Source: Anaerolineae bacterium
GTDB lineage: Bacteria > Chloroflexota > Anaerolineae > 4572-78 > J111
Direction: 5' to 3'
Length of the DNA stretch: 64,000 bases
NCBI GenBank assembly: GCA_016926805.1
Contig: JAFGNV010000059.1
Location: 44,911-108,910 of the forward strand
Shown here in pieces: positions 43,786-51,868 of the stretch. The notes below the pieces were generated by a model. The model had not been told where the DNA came from and ran no database searches. It saw only the letters and a program-made list of their open reading frames with translations. Numbering within the stretch: position 1 is the first letter of the stretch; each line of letters starts with the position of its first letter. A program made the position numbers and the translations under genes.

Positions 43786-44435
43786 AGCTTTCTTGCCACA
43801 ATTCCCCACGACAAATCCGAGAATTGTCTGGTTTCGGTGGTAAAGCCCAACTTGGTCAGCGCATCGATAGCTTTATCCACAAACCAGAAGAACTCATCGT
43901 CGAAATCTGCGATCACATCTAAATGGCCCTCACTCTGAAATTTCTGAATGAGGTGTTGTTTGGCTGCTTCGTCGGCAAACATCAGATCGCCAAATATGGC
44001 GCTGCCGCCGGGATGTAATGATTGGCGAATTTTCTCAAACAAAATGTGTTTCTCGTCTTCGGTGAGGTGGTGAATGGCGTAGGTGCTGACAATGGCGTCA
44101 AACACAGGCGGGTGGTCAAAAAAATAGGCCAACAAATCGGCTTTAACATACTCTACGTTGTTCAGGTCAGCCAGCTTGCGGCGGGCGATGTTAAGCATAT
44201 TGTGGGAAATGTCTACGCAGACCAACCGCTTGAAGTTTTTTAAACGACTGGAGAGATTGCCGGTTCCGGCGCCCAGGTCAAGGATCATTCCGTAGGTCCA
44301 GGCGCTTTTGTCACTCACCCAGTCGAGCACGGCGTCGTAGCCGGCGCGGATGGGATGACTCTCGTTGAGAACATCAGTATCGTAGCCTGGCGCATCCTCG
44401 TCGTGATTGAACACATCGGCGAATTGGCTTTTCAT
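43782..44435 (-). CDS. Class I SAM-dependent methyltransferase
   Basis: This 217-residue protein has the Rossmann-like methyltransferase fold. Motif I is LDLGAGTGNLS and motif II is CVDIS, with VEYVKADLL supplying the later acidic residue. The next part, STYAIHHLTEDEKH, is usual for small-molecule or YrrT-like methyltransferases. The substrate is unknown. Its start is one base past the URO-D gene stop and its stop overlaps the Nudix gene start, so it is firmly in the operon. Confidence 0.9.
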   Translation of the reverse strand: MKSQFADVFNHDEDAPGYDTDVLNESHPIRAGYDAVLDWVSDKSAWTYGMILDLGAGTGNLSSRLKNFKRLVCVDISHNMLNIARRKLADLNNVEYVKADLLAYFFDHPPVFDAIVSTYAIHHLTEDEKHILFEKIRQSLHPGGSAIFGDLMFADEAAKQHLIQKFQSEGHLDVIADFDDEFFWFVDKAIDALTKLGFTTETRQFSDLSWGIVARKL

Positions 44436-44436
44436 T

Positions 44437-45420
44437 CTATTCTACTGCCTGTCGCACGGCCAAAATATTGCACGTCGGCGCGGTAATGGGCGTGACACAG
44501 CCCGTGCCCAGGATGAATCGTTGCCCGGCGGTGGCCTCAAGCGCGGCTTTGGCTTCGGCTTTAACCGTTTCTGGCGTGCCTCGCACCATCGTTTCCCACT
44601 GGCGCAAACCGCCGCAGAGGGCCATCCCGGTGCGGCTCCTGGCCTCGGCCAGGGAGGGTGGCGTTTCTGCATCGTGCCAGTTGATGACCTGTCCGGGATA
44701 GTCGCCAACCAGGTCAAACATCACGTTGACCCCGTGCAGGTGAATCAGGTTAAACCACATCCCCTCGGTGGCGGCCAGGATTTGCCGGTCGAGCGGCTGG
44801 CCGAACTCGCGGTATTCGGCTTCGGTGAGCAGGTCATAACTGGCGTGTTGCACGGCCAGAAAAATGCCGGACGCGCCGGTTGGCTTGAGGGCGTCAATAA
44901 AACGCAAAATAGTCTCGGTAATGGTGGCCAGACCGGCTTTCACCGCGTCGGGGTGCTGGCGGAGATCCGACAGGAGTCGTTCTCCGGCCAGGTTTTTGGC
45001 CTGGGCCAGCGGGTTGAAAATGGTTTGAATAAACGGCACATCCTGGCCCACCTCCCGCCCAATAAGGCGATTGGCCTGAAGCACTTCGCCCGGTAAGCCG
45101 GTGTGGGGGTTTTGGGGTTGAAGTTTGCTCCAATCCTCCGGTGATTGGATAACGCGCGGACCCCACGCTCGCGTGCCTTCCTGATTGCCCTGCCAGGTGG
45201 TTGTTGCGCCGTATCCGGCCAGGCAAAAGTTGCTGCTGGGGGTCACTTTGATAAAGTCGAAATCATACGTTTGCTGAAAGGCGAGGGTGGCGCGGGCCAG
45301 GTCTGGGCCGGTCTGGTCGTCTACGGGCCAGTGCCGCCATAACGCCACAGCGGGCCGGTCAACCGTTGCCCCGGCCAGGGTGGCTTCCAGGCGTTGGCGT
45401 TTGGTCATGGTGGTGGTCAT
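44437..45420 (-). CDS. Uroporphyrinogen-decarboxylase-family protein
   Basis: This 327-residue protein is the size of the URO-D superfamily, which includes HemE and the corrinoid methyltransferases MtaA/MtbA. It has a TIM-barrel pattern, with FDFIKVTPSSNFCL, HGVNVMFDLVGDYP and the C-terminal GTGCVTPITAPTCN. It lacks the clear RQAGR motif of HemE, so uroporphyrinogen decarboxylation is unlikely; a corrinoid or thiol methyl transfer role is possible. Its ATG overlaps the chelatase D stop by 4 bp, tying it to a tetrapyrrole-type chelatase gene. Confidence 0.85.
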   Translation of the reverse strand: MTTTMTKRQRLEATLAGATVDRPAVALWRHWPVDDQTGPDLARATLAFQQTYDFDFIKVTPSSNFCLAGYGATTTWQGNQEGTRAWGPRVIQSPEDWSKLQPQNPHTGLPGEVLQANRLIGREVGQDVPFIQTIFNPLAQAKNLAGERLLSDLRQHPDAVKAGLATITETILRFIDALKPTGASGIFLAVQHASYDLLTEAEYREFGQPLDRQILAATEGMWFNLIHLHGVNVMFDLVGDYPGQVINWHDAETPPSLAEARSRTGMALCGGLRQWETMVRGTPETVKAEAKAALEATAGQRFILGTGCVTPITAPTCNILAVRQAVE

Positions 45421-46379
45421 AACTTTAATTCATCCTTCACCGTCTGATACAGGGTGTCCGCCTTTAACTCGGCCAGCGTATAGCAGGGGGCTTCAAGCTG
45501 GTTGGCCAGCGCCTGGGCCAGGCCACGATCAAAGCTGGCGTGCTCCATGTTGATGACCACCGAGCGGATGTTTTCTTCGGCAATCATTTTGGCCACCCGA
45601 TGAGCCTCTTCCTGGGCTGGCAGGTTAGACATAGACACGTTGCCCGCGCCGTCGGTGAGCAAGATCATCAACGGCATAATTTCGGGGTGCTGGCGGGTTT
45701 GTTGGGTAAGGACGCGGTGGGCCAGCATCAGCCCGGCAGAGAGTGGTGTTTTGCCGCCGACCGGCACATCGGCCAGGGCGCGCTGGGCCAGTTCGACGCT
45801 GGAGGTGGGCGGTAGCACCACCCGCGCCGACTCCTTTTGGAAAACAACCAGGCCCACCTGATCGCGGCGCTGGTAAGCGTCCAGCAAGAGGCTCATAATG
45901 GCCCCCTTGGTGGCCTCCATTCGTTCGGCGGCGGCCATGCTCCAACTGGCATCCACCACAAAGAGAATTAAATTAGCGGCCCGGCGGACGCGAACTTTGT
46001 CGTGAATGTCTTGCTTTTCTACAGCCAGGGCGCGGTCGGTGTGATCGCGGGTAATTTGATAGGGCGCAGCCGCCCGCAGAGTAGCATCAAAGGCCACATC
46101 TTTGGGCTTACTCTCGCCGACCGGGCGGGCGCGGATGTAGTGACCGCGCTTGCGATCGGTTTTGGTGTAGCTGCGCCGGCCCGCCGACGAGCGGGTCATT
46201 TTGTCCAGGGGAGTTTGCAGTCGTCGGGCCGAAAAATCCTGGCCAATCTCTACCGGATTCTTGGCCTGATTTTTTTCTCCCGACGACTGGGTGGAATGGT
46301 CGGGGTGCGGTGGCGCTCCTTGGGGTTGGGGAACGGGTGACGATTCTCCGTCTACTTCCTCACCATCGTTTTTTTTTCC
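45417..46379 (-). CDS. chlD: ChlD-type C-terminal region (VWA domain), read after -1 frameshift
   Basis: This frame is open from 46379 (just after TAA 46380-46382) to the stop at 45417. It has no good start; the first ATG (46199) lies in the middle of a conserved segment, since the coding style runs upstream through FSARRLQTPLDK. The region is an acidic/Pro-rich linker, then a basic block GRRSYTKTDRKRGHYIRAR, then a VWA domain with the MIDAS motif DASWS and LTDGAGN. It fits the C-terminal half of ChlD/BchD-type subunits. It joins the ATPase frame by one base backward at the A9 run (46369-46377), giving a protein of about 682 residues, the normal ChlD size. Confidence 0.85.
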   Translation of the reverse strand, partial: GKKNDGEEVDGESSPVPQPQGAPPHPDHSTQSSGEKNQAKNPVEIGQDFSARRLQTPLDKMTRSSAGRRSYTKTDRKRGHYIRARPVGESKPKDVAFDATLRAAAPYQITRDHTDRALAVEKQDIHDKVRVRRAANLILFVVDASWSMAAAERMEATKGAIMSLLLDAYQRRDQVGLVVFQKESARVVLPPTSSVELAQRALADVPVGGKTPLSAGLMLAHRVLTQQTRQHPEIMPLMILLTDGAGNVSMSNLPAQEEAHRVAKMIAEENIRSVVINMEHASFDRGLAQALANQLEAPCYTLAELKADTLYQTVKDELKL

Positions 46380-46382
46380 TTA
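46352..46382 (-). other. Likely programmed -1 frameshift site in chlD
   Basis: On the minus strand the zero frame reads AAG GAA AAA AAA ACG ATG. A -1 slip on A AAA AAA (46370-46376) leads to AAC GAT GGT GAG in the VWA frame. The two frames overlap only between 46352 and 46379. Short downstream pairings (GGTGA with TCACC; GACG with CGTC) and an AGGA next to the run could help. Frameshifting in chlD genes to make both subunits has been described for other bacteria and archaea. Confidence 0.8.
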
Positions 46383-47464
46383 AAAGAATCGGACATCTCG
46401 CCGGAATCGAGCATTTGTTCGGTTTGTTCGGTGGCTTCCTGGCGGACTTGCTGCAAACGATCGGCCAGTTCTTCAAATTGCATGCTCACGTCCTGAAATG
46501 GTTGCCGCTTGAGGCGGTGCGGCAGGGCCAGTTCTGCTGCAATCAGGATGTCTTCCTGGGTGATTTTTTTGCGGTTATTGAAGGCGGCGTGGGCCAACGC
46601 GGTTTTGAGAATGACAATATCGCCCCGGTGACCATCCACTTTCATTTCGGCCATCAATTCGGCAATGGTGTACAGATCGCGTTTGGTATAGACCACCTCA
46701 GGCAAAAGTTCGCGAGCGCGGGTAATTTGGTTGGCCAGTTCCCCTTCTTTGGGCTGCCATTTTTCGTAGAATTTATCGGCGTCCTGTTCAAAGTTGAGGG
46801 TGCGATCCAAAATTTGCATGCGGGCGTGCGGTTCGGCAATGCTCTGAATGTCTACACAGAGGGCAAAACGGTCGAGTAATTGCGGCCGCAGGTCTCCCTC
46901 TTCCGGGTTCATGGTGCCCACAAAAATGAAGCGGGCCGGGTGAGAAAAGCTGATACCCTCTCGCTCTACCACGTTGACTCCCATCGCGGCCGAGTCCAGC
47001 AGCAAATCGACCACGTGGTCGTCCAGCAGATTGACCTCGTCCACATAGAGCAGGCCGCGGTTGGCCGCAGCCAGAACGCCCGGTTCAAAGTGTTTTTCGC
47101 CTTTTTTAATGGCCTGCTCGATGTCCAACGTGCCGACCACCCGGTCTTCCGTGGCGCTAATCGGCAGGTCGACAAACCGGATGCGGCGTTTGCTTACGTC
47201 CAGTCCTTCACTGTGCTCTTTGCGTTCTTTAACCCAGTCGGACCAGGTTTGGGGCGCGTCGGGATCGTCGTTAAAGGGTGAGTCGGTAAAGACATTAATT
47301 TCCGGTAACAGAGCCGCCATGGCCCGCGCCGCGGTGGATTTGGCCGTGCCACGTTCACCGCGAATAAGGACGCCCCCAATTTGCGGGCTGATGGCGTTGA
47401 GGATAAGGGCCATCCGCATGCGGTCCTGACCCACAATTGCCGTGAAAGGAAAAATGGAACGCAT
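46352..47464 (-). CDS. Chelatase AAA+ ATPase, ChlI-like product of the chlD gene
   Basis: This 370-residue product in the zero frame is a Mg/Co-chelatase-type AAA+ ATPase. The Walker A is GERGTAKST, the Walker B LLYVDEVNLLDD, and the insert EDRVVGTLDIEQAIKKGEK is the family feature; sensor residues lie in GTMNPEEGDL. Termination occurs at TAG 46352-46354, eight codons past the A9 run. A ribosome that stays in frame makes this small ChlI-like subunit, while a -1 slip makes full ChlD. Its ATG shares a base with the EF-G2-like stop. Partners would be CobN or ChlH, not in the window. Confidence 0.92.
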   Translation of the reverse strand: MRSIFPFTAIVGQDRMRMALILNAISPQIGGVLIRGERGTAKSTAARAMAALLPEINVFTDSPFNDDPDAPQTWSDWVKERKEHSEGLDVSKRRIRFVDLPISATEDRVVGTLDIEQAIKKGEKHFEPGVLAAANRGLLYVDEVNLLDDHVVDLLLDSAAMGVNVVEREGISFSHPARFIFVGTMNPEEGDLRPQLLDRFALCVDIQSIAEPHARMQILDRTLNFEQDADKFYEKWQPKEGELANQITRARELLPEVVYTKRDLYTIAELMAEMKVDGHRGDIVILKTALAHAAFNNRKKITQEDILIAAELALPHRLKRQPFQDVSMQFEELADRLQQVRQEATEQTEQMLDSGEMSDSFKEKKTMVRK

Positions 47465-49524
47465 TACTCTTCTTCCTTTTCTTTTTGCGCCTGGGCAATG
47501 ATCTCACTGGCAATGTGGCTAGGTACGTTTTCGTAGTGAGACAATTCCATAGTGTAAATGCCGCGTCCTTGCGTCAGAGAGCGCAGGTCGGTAGAATAAC
47601 GCTGCACTTCGGCCAGGGGCGCCTGGGCGGTGATGACCGTGTTCCCCCGCACCTGCTCCATGCCCGACATGCGGCCACGCCGGGTGCTGAGGTCGCCGGT
47701 TACGTCGCCGGTGTATTCTTCGGGAATGGTGATGGTCAGGTTCATAATCGGTTCCAATAAAACCGGTCCGGCCTGCATCATAGCCTTTTTAAAAGCCTCA
47801 CGTCCGGCAATCTGGAAGGCGATGTCTTTGGAATCGACGGGGTGCTCTTTACCATCAAAGACCACGGCTCGCACGTCTGCAACCGGATAACCGGCAATGG
47901 GTCCTTGATCTAACACTTGTTTGATACCTTTTTCAATAGATGGCAGAAATGGTTGGGAGATAGCTCCGCCAAAGATTTCGCTTTTGTACTCAAAACCGGC
48001 GCCACGCTCCAATGGTTCCACCCGCATGTGGACTTCGCCAAATTGACCCGCGCCGCCGCTTTGTTTTTTATGGCGATACATGTCGGAGCCAACCTTGGTG
48101 ACCGTTTCCCGCATCGGCACTTTGGGTATCGATGTCTCCACGTTCAGGCCGAAACGGTTTTTCATGCGTTTGACGGCAATATTAATGTGGGTTTCACCCA
48201 TGCCTTCCAGCAGGGTTTGCCGGGTGGCGGTTTCGTAACGATGTTTCAGGGTCAAATCTTCCTCGGTGATGCGGGTCAGGCTGGGGCCCAGTTTGGCTGC
48301 GTCGCTCTGGCTTTCGGGAACCAGGGCCACGGCATATAGCGGGCTGGGATACACAATCATCGGTATGGTGTACGCTTTGGCCTTTTCACTCAAGGTATCG
48401 CCGGTGAGCGTTGCGTTTAATTTTAGGGCGCTGACAATGTCACCGGCAACGGCTTCAGTGATGTCAATCTGATCCTTCCCCCGCAGCAGCGACAATCCGG
48501 CCAGCCTTTCCTCTTGTTCCGCCCGGCTGTTGAACAGGCGGACGTCGGCTTTGAACGTGCCCGACCAGACACGCAGATAGCTGACTTTGCCGTATTGGTC
48601 GTTGACGGTTTTGAAAGCCTGCACTGCCACGGGGCCATCGGGGTTGCCGGTGAGGGTTTCTGGTGCACCGCCTTTGGCCGTGGCCTTGATTTCTACCGCC
48701 GGGGCGGGAAAGATGTGGCTGATGGAATTCATAAAATCCCGTACGCCCACGTTTTCGGTGGCCGAGCCGCAGAAAACCGGCACCACCCCGCCGCGAGCCA
48801 GACCGGCCTTGAGTCCCTGGCCAATTTCTTCGGGCGATAGGGTTTCTTCTTCAAAATATTTTTCCATCAGGGCGTCCTCGCCTTCGGCGGCAAATTCGAT
48901 CAACTCCATGCGGAATTCTTCAATCTCGTCGGCCATACCGGCAGGCGGGTCGCCGGGTTTGCTGGCGCCGGTGTAGGCTTTTTGGGTAATCAAATCGACC
49001 ACGCCTTCGAACTTGTCGTTGGTGCGGATGGGAAGCTGCATGGGCACAAACTTGGCGTCAAAGGTCTGGCGCAGTTGGTCAATTACCTTGCGATAACTGG
49101 CGTTTTCTCGGTTCATTTTGTTAACGAAAACGGCAATGGGTTTATGGTTTTCTGCGGCCATTTGCCAGGAAAGCTGTGTGCCCACCTCTACCCCCGCCGA
49201 ACCATCCAGCACCAGCACCACGGCTTCGGCCACATGGATGCCGCTGAGCATCTCGCCCTGAAAATCGGTGTAACCGGGCGTATCCAGCACGTTGATCTTG
49301 TGTCCATCCCATTCGCACGGGATCACCGACAGGTTGAGGGACATTTTGCGGCTGATTTCTTCCTCGTCATAGTCCGAGACGGTGTTGCCGTCCTCGATTT
49401 TGCCCAAACGATTGACCGCGCCGGTGTTAAAGAGCATGGCTTCCACCAGCGAGGTTTTGCCGCAGCCGCTATGGCCCAAAAGAACGATATTTCTGATTTT
49501 GTCGGTTGTATAACTGCCTGCCAT
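47464..49524 (-). CDS. EF-G2-like translational GTPase
   Basis: This 686-residue protein has all five EF-G domains in normal length. The G domain carries LGHSGCGKTSLVEAML (G1), DTPGYTDF (G3) and NKMNREN (G4); the later part has FGEVHMRVEPLERG. The G1 loop with GHSGCGKT instead of AHIDAGKTT places it with the EF-G-like second copies (EF-G2/FusA2) found in Thermus, Thermotoga and others rather than main FusA. Their exact role is unsettled; ribosome-related GTPase activity is known in some. It leads the chelatase operon. Confidence 0.92.
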   Translation of the reverse strand: MAGSYTTDKIRNIVLLGHSGCGKTSLVEAMLFNTGAVNRLGKIEDGNTVSDYDEEEISRKMSLNLSVIPCEWDGHKINVLDTPGYTDFQGEMLSGIHVAEAVVLVLDGSAGVEVGTQLSWQMAAENHKPIAVFVNKMNRENASYRKVIDQLRQTFDAKFVPMQLPIRTNDKFEGVVDLITQKAYTGASKPGDPPAGMADEIEEFRMELIEFAAEGEDALMEKYFEEETLSPEEIGQGLKAGLARGGVVPVFCGSATENVGVRDFMNSISHIFPAPAVEIKATAKGGAPETLTGNPDGPVAVQAFKTVNDQYGKVSYLRVWSGTFKADVRLFNSRAEQEERLAGLSLLRGKDQIDITEAVAGDIVSALKLNATLTGDTLSEKAKAYTIPMIVYPSPLYAVALVPESQSDAAKLGPSLTRITEEDLTLKHRYETATRQTLLEGMGETHINIAVKRMKNRFGLNVETSIPKVPMRETVTKVGSDMYRHKKQSGGAGQFGEVHMRVEPLERGAGFEYKSEIFGGAISQPFLPSIEKGIKQVLDQGPIAGYPVADVRAVVFDGKEHPVDSKDIAFQIAGREAFKKAMMQAGPVLLEPIMNLTITIPEEYTGDVTGDLSTRRGRMSGMEQVRGNTVITAQAPLAEVQRYSTDLRSLTQGRGIYTMELSHYENVPSHIASEIIAQAQKEKEEE

Positions 49525-49732
49525 TAAAGTCTCCTTAAAAATAGTGTCAAGGGTTAGGTGTCAAGTGCCAGGTATTAGATAGTCAATTTTATGATTAAGA
49601 GATGTTGTGGGCTTGTGACCACCGGGTTTAGAAACGCACCCTGGCGTGAGGGTCTCTGTGCAATTTGTGTATTCTAATGCAATCAGGGGTGATTGTCAAA
49701 AGGTTTTGAATGTCGTCACTAAAATTGACATA

Positions 49733-49777
49733 TTTGGGGACATCGACCTATCCCCGAATGTTAAAGTATGTTATAAT
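49733..49777 (+). promoter_or_regulatory. Inverted repeat and -10 box upstream of the GH-like pair
   Basis: TTGGGGA / TCCCCGAA-type arms (49733-49758) form a hairpin or operator-like repeat, and TATAAT lies at 49772-49777, 24 bp before ATG 49801. No good -35 box is in place, so the repeat may bind an activator or repressor. The rest of 49525-49800 holds only low-complexity GTGTCAAGGGTTAGG-type repeats. Confidence 0.4.
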
Positions 49778-49800
49778 GCGAGAGTAAGGAGACATTAGCC

Positions 49801-51792
49801 ATGTTAGAACATTTTCCCCGCCCGCCCCACGATACTGGCCGCGGCGTGCATTGGAGTTCCAACCAATATTTGTGGGGTAAAGAAGATTGGGGTTTTTGGA
49901 AAGAGCAGATCCAGGCCATGAACCTCAAGTGGGTCAAACTGCTGGACGACGGCGGCGGTTCGGCCATGGGCCTGGTCAAACGGCTGGTTGATCTCAAAGT
50001 GATGCCGGTGGTTCGTTTTTACAAAGAGCAGCCCAATCCCGGGCGCATCAGCTCCCGCGAGGCTGATACCGCCCGACGTTTTATTGAGATTGGGGCGATG
50101 TATTTTGAAACCAATAACGAGCCTGACCTGGATTTGGAGTGGAAAAATCGCCAACGCCCGTCTAATTGGCTGGAGATTGTGGTGGACAACTTCATCATCG
50201 AAGCCGACATGATCCGCGAGATCGGCGGTTACTTGCTCTTTCCGGCTTTTGGTCCCGGCGGGCGGGGCAATCCGTTCCAGATGATTGTCGACCGGGGCCG
50301 TGTTGATATTTTGGACGGTAATTGCGGCCTGGCCATTCACAACTACTGCCTGGGGCGCCCCCTGGTTTATCCCAACGACCCGATCACCATGCAGGGCGAG
50401 CCGCTCACCCCCAGGGAATGGGAGGAGCGCGGCGGGATGTGGGCCTGGGAGATGGGTTACGAAACGGTCAACGAACATCGCCGTCGCCTGGCCAATCCCA
50501 ATGCTTCCATCATGGAAGATTCCACCTGTTTTCGGGCTTTTGAATATTTCGACGCGCTGGTCAATGAAGCCGTTGGGCACTCTATTCCCATTTTTACCAC
50601 CGAAGGGGGCTACAATGTGGGCCAGCGGGCGGGCACAACCTTTGGCGATGATCCACGCTATCCCAAGCCGACGCCCGAATGGGCCAGCCGCCTCACCGAC
50701 GAGATGTTCAAGCACATCGAAGAAGGGCCGGATTACTATTTTGCCTGCATGCCTTGGCTCATTGCCGTGGCCCGGATGGGGTTGTGGCAGATTGGGTTTG
50801 AACAGCAGGGGCCGTGGTTCACCCATCAATTCGATCAGCAGTTTGGCCTGAACGGTGAGTTGCCCCTGGTGCAGATGTTTAAAGACAGACCCGGCAAGGT
50901 CCGGCAAGACGGCCCGGTGCCGGAAGCCTGGAATACCTTCTACACCGGCCCCGACCTGACCGGTCGCAATTTTGACGACCGTTTCAAATACCTCAAGCCG
51001 CAGGTCTTTCTGGCGCCGGTGGATGACCCCACCAAACCACACTGGCGATTGGTGGAAGCGCGCTGGGCCGATGAACAGGAGGCCCAGGGCCGGGCGTATG
51101 TGTTTGTCAAAGCCCTGGATGAGGCCGGTCAACCCATCGAGGGAGCCACGTTCCAGGCTGATCGAGGGGATGCCATTGACCGCGCCCAAACCAAAGGATC
51201 CCTGGACCAGTACTGGGGCAATTATCTGATGACCGGCCTGCTGGGTACTTACAAAATCAGTATGTCCGACGGCTTTCTCCCTTCGGACCGGTTGATTAAC
51301 GTGGGCATGGGCAGCGAGGCGCAGCCGCAAGCCTACATTGCTACATCGTTTTTTCTCACGTTCCAAAAAGTTGAGGAAGAGGTTCGGCCCCTGCCTTCGT
51401 CGCCGGAAGTGGCCGAACCTGAGCCGGTTCAACCCGCACCCGCGCCGCTACCAACACCCGAACCGGAACCCGTTCCGATGCCGGCCCCGGCACCTGTTCC
51501 AGCCCTGGCCCCTGTTCCGGCTCCGGCACCACCATCGGTGCCCCCACCCCCGGACACCGGGCTTGCGTCTGCCAAAGACGCCTTGATCGAGGCGGCCCGG
51601 CCCTACATCTTTCCGGTCAATCGCGCTTCCGATCTGTACCAATACGCCTGCGCTCATCGGCTGGGCGATTTCCTGTCGGCGGAGTTTCCGGTGGCTTATG
51701 AGGGTGTAACATATCGCGCCCAGGTGTTTGAAAAGGGCATTGTCTATGTTCCGGCCGACGGCGACGGGCCGGTGAAGCATGTTGAGTTTTGA
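49801..51792 (+). CDS. Clan GH-A-like glycoside-hydrolase-type protein, copy 1
   Basis: This 663-residue protein has no signal peptide. The first 370 residues look like a TIM-barrel glycoside hydrolase of clan GH-A: E107 in ETNNEPDLD sits in the NEP motif that holds the acid/base, and E268 in FTTEGGYN fits the nucleophile at the end of strand 7. A beta domain (about 400-525), a Pro-rich linker and a C-terminal domain of about 70 residues follow; the latter, with LGDFLSAEFPVAYEG and FEKGIVYV, resembles LGFP-type repeats. I cannot place it in a GH family. A close paralogue follows 76 bp later. Confidence 0.75.
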   Translation: MLEHFPRPPHDTGRGVHWSSNQYLWGKEDWGFWKEQIQAMNLKWVKLLDDGGGSAMGLVKRLVDLKVMPVVRFYKEQPNPGRISSREADTARRFIEIGAMYFETNNEPDLDLEWKNRQRPSNWLEIVVDNFIIEADMIREIGGYLLFPAFGPGGRGNPFQMIVDRGRVDILDGNCGLAIHNYCLGRPLVYPNDPITMQGEPLTPREWEERGGMWAWEMGYETVNEHRRRLANPNASIMEDSTCFRAFEYFDALVNEAVGHSIPIFTTEGGYNVGQRAGTTFGDDPRYPKPTPEWASRLTDEMFKHIEEGPDYYFACMPWLIAVARMGLWQIGFEQQGPWFTHQFDQQFGLNGELPLVQMFKDRPGKVRQDGPVPEAWNTFYTGPDLTGRNFDDRFKYLKPQVFLAPVDDPTKPHWRLVEARWADEQEAQGRAYVFVKALDEAGQPIEGATFQADRGDAIDRAQTKGSLDQYWGNYLMTGLLGTYKISMSDGFLPSDRLINVGMGSEAQPQAYIATSFFLTFQKVEEEVRPLPSSPEVAEPEPVQPAPAPLPTPEPEPVPMPAPAPVPALAPVPAPAPPSVPPPPDTGLASAKDALIEAARPYIFPVNRASDLYQYACAHRLGDFLSAEFPVAYEGVTYRAQVFEKGIVYVPADGDGPVKHVEF

Positions 51793-51868
51793 CATTTGAA
51801 AAAATCACCTGCCCCGGCAAGATCGGGCGTGATAGATTGTTCACAATACACATGGGAGGTTTGCACCG

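Noticed and set aside
46199..46351. Treating the VWA part as a separate gene starting at ATG 46199
   Set aside because: The conserved basic/acidic segment continues upstream of this ATG in the same frame as far as the A9 run, so a start here would cut the domain.
49804..51432. Long minus-strand open frame opposite GH-like copy 1
   Set aside because: It is a mirror of the real gene, caused by codon bias. The translated sequence has no domain pattern, and the plus-strand frame has conserved motifs and a paralogue.
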